Part shown: positions 29,253 through 30,895 of the stretch, in pieces
Layout: each line of letters starts with the position of its first letter
Numbering within the stretch: the first letter of the stretch is position 1
NCBI RefSeq assembly: GCF_019649055.1
Contig: NW_026570606.1
Span: 1 to 30,895 of the forward strand
Length of the DNA stretch: 30,895 nt
Direction of reading: 5' to 3'
DNA from: Paramacrobiotus metropolitanus
Taxonomy: Eukaryota; Tardigrada; Eutardigrada; Parachela; Macrobiotidae
Translations under genes and position numbers: made by a program
Notes under the pieces: model-generated
Told to the model about the DNA's origin: nothing
Databases searched by the model: none
Seen by the model: only the letters and a program-made list of their open reading frames with translations

Positions 29253-30430
29253 ATGTTGCGAAGCGGGTTTGGATGGCTGTTCGTAGCTGGGGTCTTGGTA
29301 TCGACAGGTGGGACATGAAAACCAAGCACAGCACCATGATTTACTTACATATATACAAGTAATGCCTTTCATTTTTCAATGCTGTAACCTTATCGCAGCT
29401 GAATAATTCCTGTTTATCCAGCCGACTGGAAAATGACTTTGCTAGTGAACATGCCGCGTAATGTAGCGCGATGAATTTCAGTAGATGCTCTACTGTAACG
29501 TTAAAACTACAGATACGGAGAAGGTAAAGTTTACAACTCTAAGTAAAGGGGATTTTCGCTACCGCTCTTGCCAGGATACTTATAAGTTATATACATCGAA
29601 ATAACCTGACTGACCGCCAAATTACAGGGCTGGCGCTCAACTGTTACCAGTGTAAGTATGGTTTCCTGAGGTCCAACGACATACTGGGCAGTTGCAATCC
29701 TAGCTTAGCTGAAAACGTCGCATGTCCACCTGGTACCGAGTACTGCTTGAAAACCGACGGTCCATATAACTACAGCTACTCCAATTTTCTTGGCGGAGGC
29801 GGTGGAAATTCCTCAGGTAAGCTTCTTCACGTCCGGAAAATGATAACGACATAGAATCCATGGTTTACAAACTACATTTTTAATTACGCCAGTACAGTAC
29901 TACAGTATTATCGAATACGTAATCATACAAAATGTATTTCTACTTCTTTATAATCCCGAGACAGATCACTCTCGTTGCATTCTCGTTCCTGTTGCATAGC
30001 GTCATGACGCTGTTGCAACGGGCAACCGATGTTCCGTATAGTCCCACATAAACATCGTGGTGCTACCCCGATGAAATTAACGGTGCCCACAATGACCTTT
30101 GGGAAGTAAATTGGAATAGAAAGTGTGTACCTCCGGTTTTGATTCATAGGCGGCACGTTTTTGGATTGTGGAACTCGCGATTTGATCCAGTTCCTGTTCG
30201 GCCGCATACCTCCAGCTAGTGACTCCTACTGCGATGACAATATCAAAATGGGGAAACGATTTCCTTTTAAAGCCCAGAACCAATTTTTTGGCATGAACGG
30301 GACCGTGTGCCTTTGCAAAGGCGTAACGTGCAACTCTGGGAATATGTTCTCCGCTACCGCTGTGACGCTGATGATCCCGGCTGTACTCAGTGTGATGTTT
30401 GTCATGAAATTAATAACATTCCAATATTGA
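29253..30430 (+). CDS. Gene C: Ly6/three-finger-like protein with extended C-terminus
   Basis: Exons 29253-29307, 29628-29816 and 30150-30430 encode 174 residues; both introns are phase 1 and GT-AG (320 and 333 bp). It shows the same plan as gene B: signal peptide (MLRSGFGWLFVAGVLVST), LNCYQC at the mature start, ten conserved Cys, VCLCKGVTCNSGN, then a hydrophobic end. Two changes stand out. The loop before FGMNGT is longer and basic (GKRFPFKAQNQ). And where A and B stop after MK, one extra base replaces the stop, so six residues (LITFQY) follow before TGA at 30428-30430. The Gly-rich linker (LGGGGGNSSG) at the end of exon 2 is also unique. Probably a functional surface protein; the longer tail might weaken the GPI signal. 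Confidence 0.78.
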
Positions 30431-30895
30431 TAGAATGTTTATCTGGTTCAGTGTCTGTGTTGGTGTTCAGTCCTAGTCACACCACCTGCGCTAAATATAT
30501 TGAATTACCATCCCAAAGAAGGGACACAGGCATTATATACGTGCACCGGTACATGACCATAAATGCTTTTTACTTTAACAACTAAAACGGTGAAAACTAG
30601 TTGACTGGAGCGCATTATGATTTGTACAATGTATTGTAAACTTCCTGCCGTCTACAATACGTTTGAAAGCGTAATGCTGTAATTCTTTTTTCCTTTACAG
30701 TGATTACACCAAACTACTTACACTAAGAGATACATTCCTTATGATTTTCCCGAGTGTAAATTCTCGGCTTCTATGGAAAGTTTATTTTGGATGCTTAAGG
30801 TAGTATTTTGTTGTACAATGACTCAAAAGAACGACTGCGCATTTGTGAGTGTTGTACCGTTGGCTGAGAGTAACTGAGAGCGTAATATACCTATG
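30431..30895. other. Non-coding DNA downstream of gene C
   Basis: No gene seen to the window edge. Confidence 0.4.

Noticed and set aside
1-30895. CRISPR arrays, tRNA and rRNA genes
   Set aside because: Regular repeats found are palindromic modules or minisatellites without unique spacers of constant length; no tRNA T-loop with matching arms was seen on reading.

Overview
The window is eukaryotic, invertebrate-animal DNA. Coding sequence is sparse, genes are split by short GT-AG introns, and the predicted products are secreted or surface proteins (Ly6/three-finger-like and leucine-rich-repeat). Several unrelated transposon families are present as decayed copies. An ecdysozoan such as a tardigrade or an arthropod is a plausible host, but that is inference; nothing here fixes the species. 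No bacterial operons, tRNA, rRNA or CRISPR arrays were seen. 

Layout. (1) 1-~8.7 kb, + strand: the 3' part of a large LTR retroelement. It holds a frameshifted Ty3/gypsy-type integrase (1-1353) with a ragged tail (to 1813). A long, mostly intact downstream ORF of unknown function follows (2302-4347, possibly a spliced exon from 2166). Then comes an unusually long (~3.5-3.9 kb) non-coding tract packed with short hairpins, and a probable 3' LTR (about 8259-8706, with AATAAA at 8666). (2) 8.7-17.0 kb: non-coding DNA around two members of a tandem family of small Ly6-like, probably GPI-anchored proteins. Gene A (11953-13455) is frameshifted. Gene B (16200-17030) is intact and has a GC-AG intron. 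Between them are a relic of the family's second exon (14248-14323) and a ~330-bp MITE-like element (14460-14789). (3) 17.9-25.0 kb: two GACTAC-based minisatellite arrays in opposite orientation (18.0-19.0 and 24.1-24.9 kb), sharing a nearly identical 38-bp outer flank. Between them lies a tyrosine-recombinase remnant (20.7-21.3 kb, minus strand). (4) 25.4-27.4 kb: a two-exon gene for a secreted leucine-rich-repeat protein. (5) 28.0-28.2 kb, minus strand: the C-terminal end of a LINE-like reverse-transcriptase ORF. (6) 29.25-30.43 kb: gene C, the third Ly6-like gene. 

How the parts relate. Genes A, B and C have identical intron phases (1,1), identical lengths for exons 1 (55 bp) and 2 (189 bp), and related upstream DNA (A with B far upstream, A with C near upstream). 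They therefore arose by segmental duplication, with one copy dying, one relic and one copy diverging at its C-terminus. The most unusual structure is the hairpin-rich tail of the retroelement. One hairpin family keeps the core ACCACA(G/T)AAGT while its outer stem bases covary. Another has CCGAC...GGTCGG hairpins repeated at 27-29-nt spacing in five modules.
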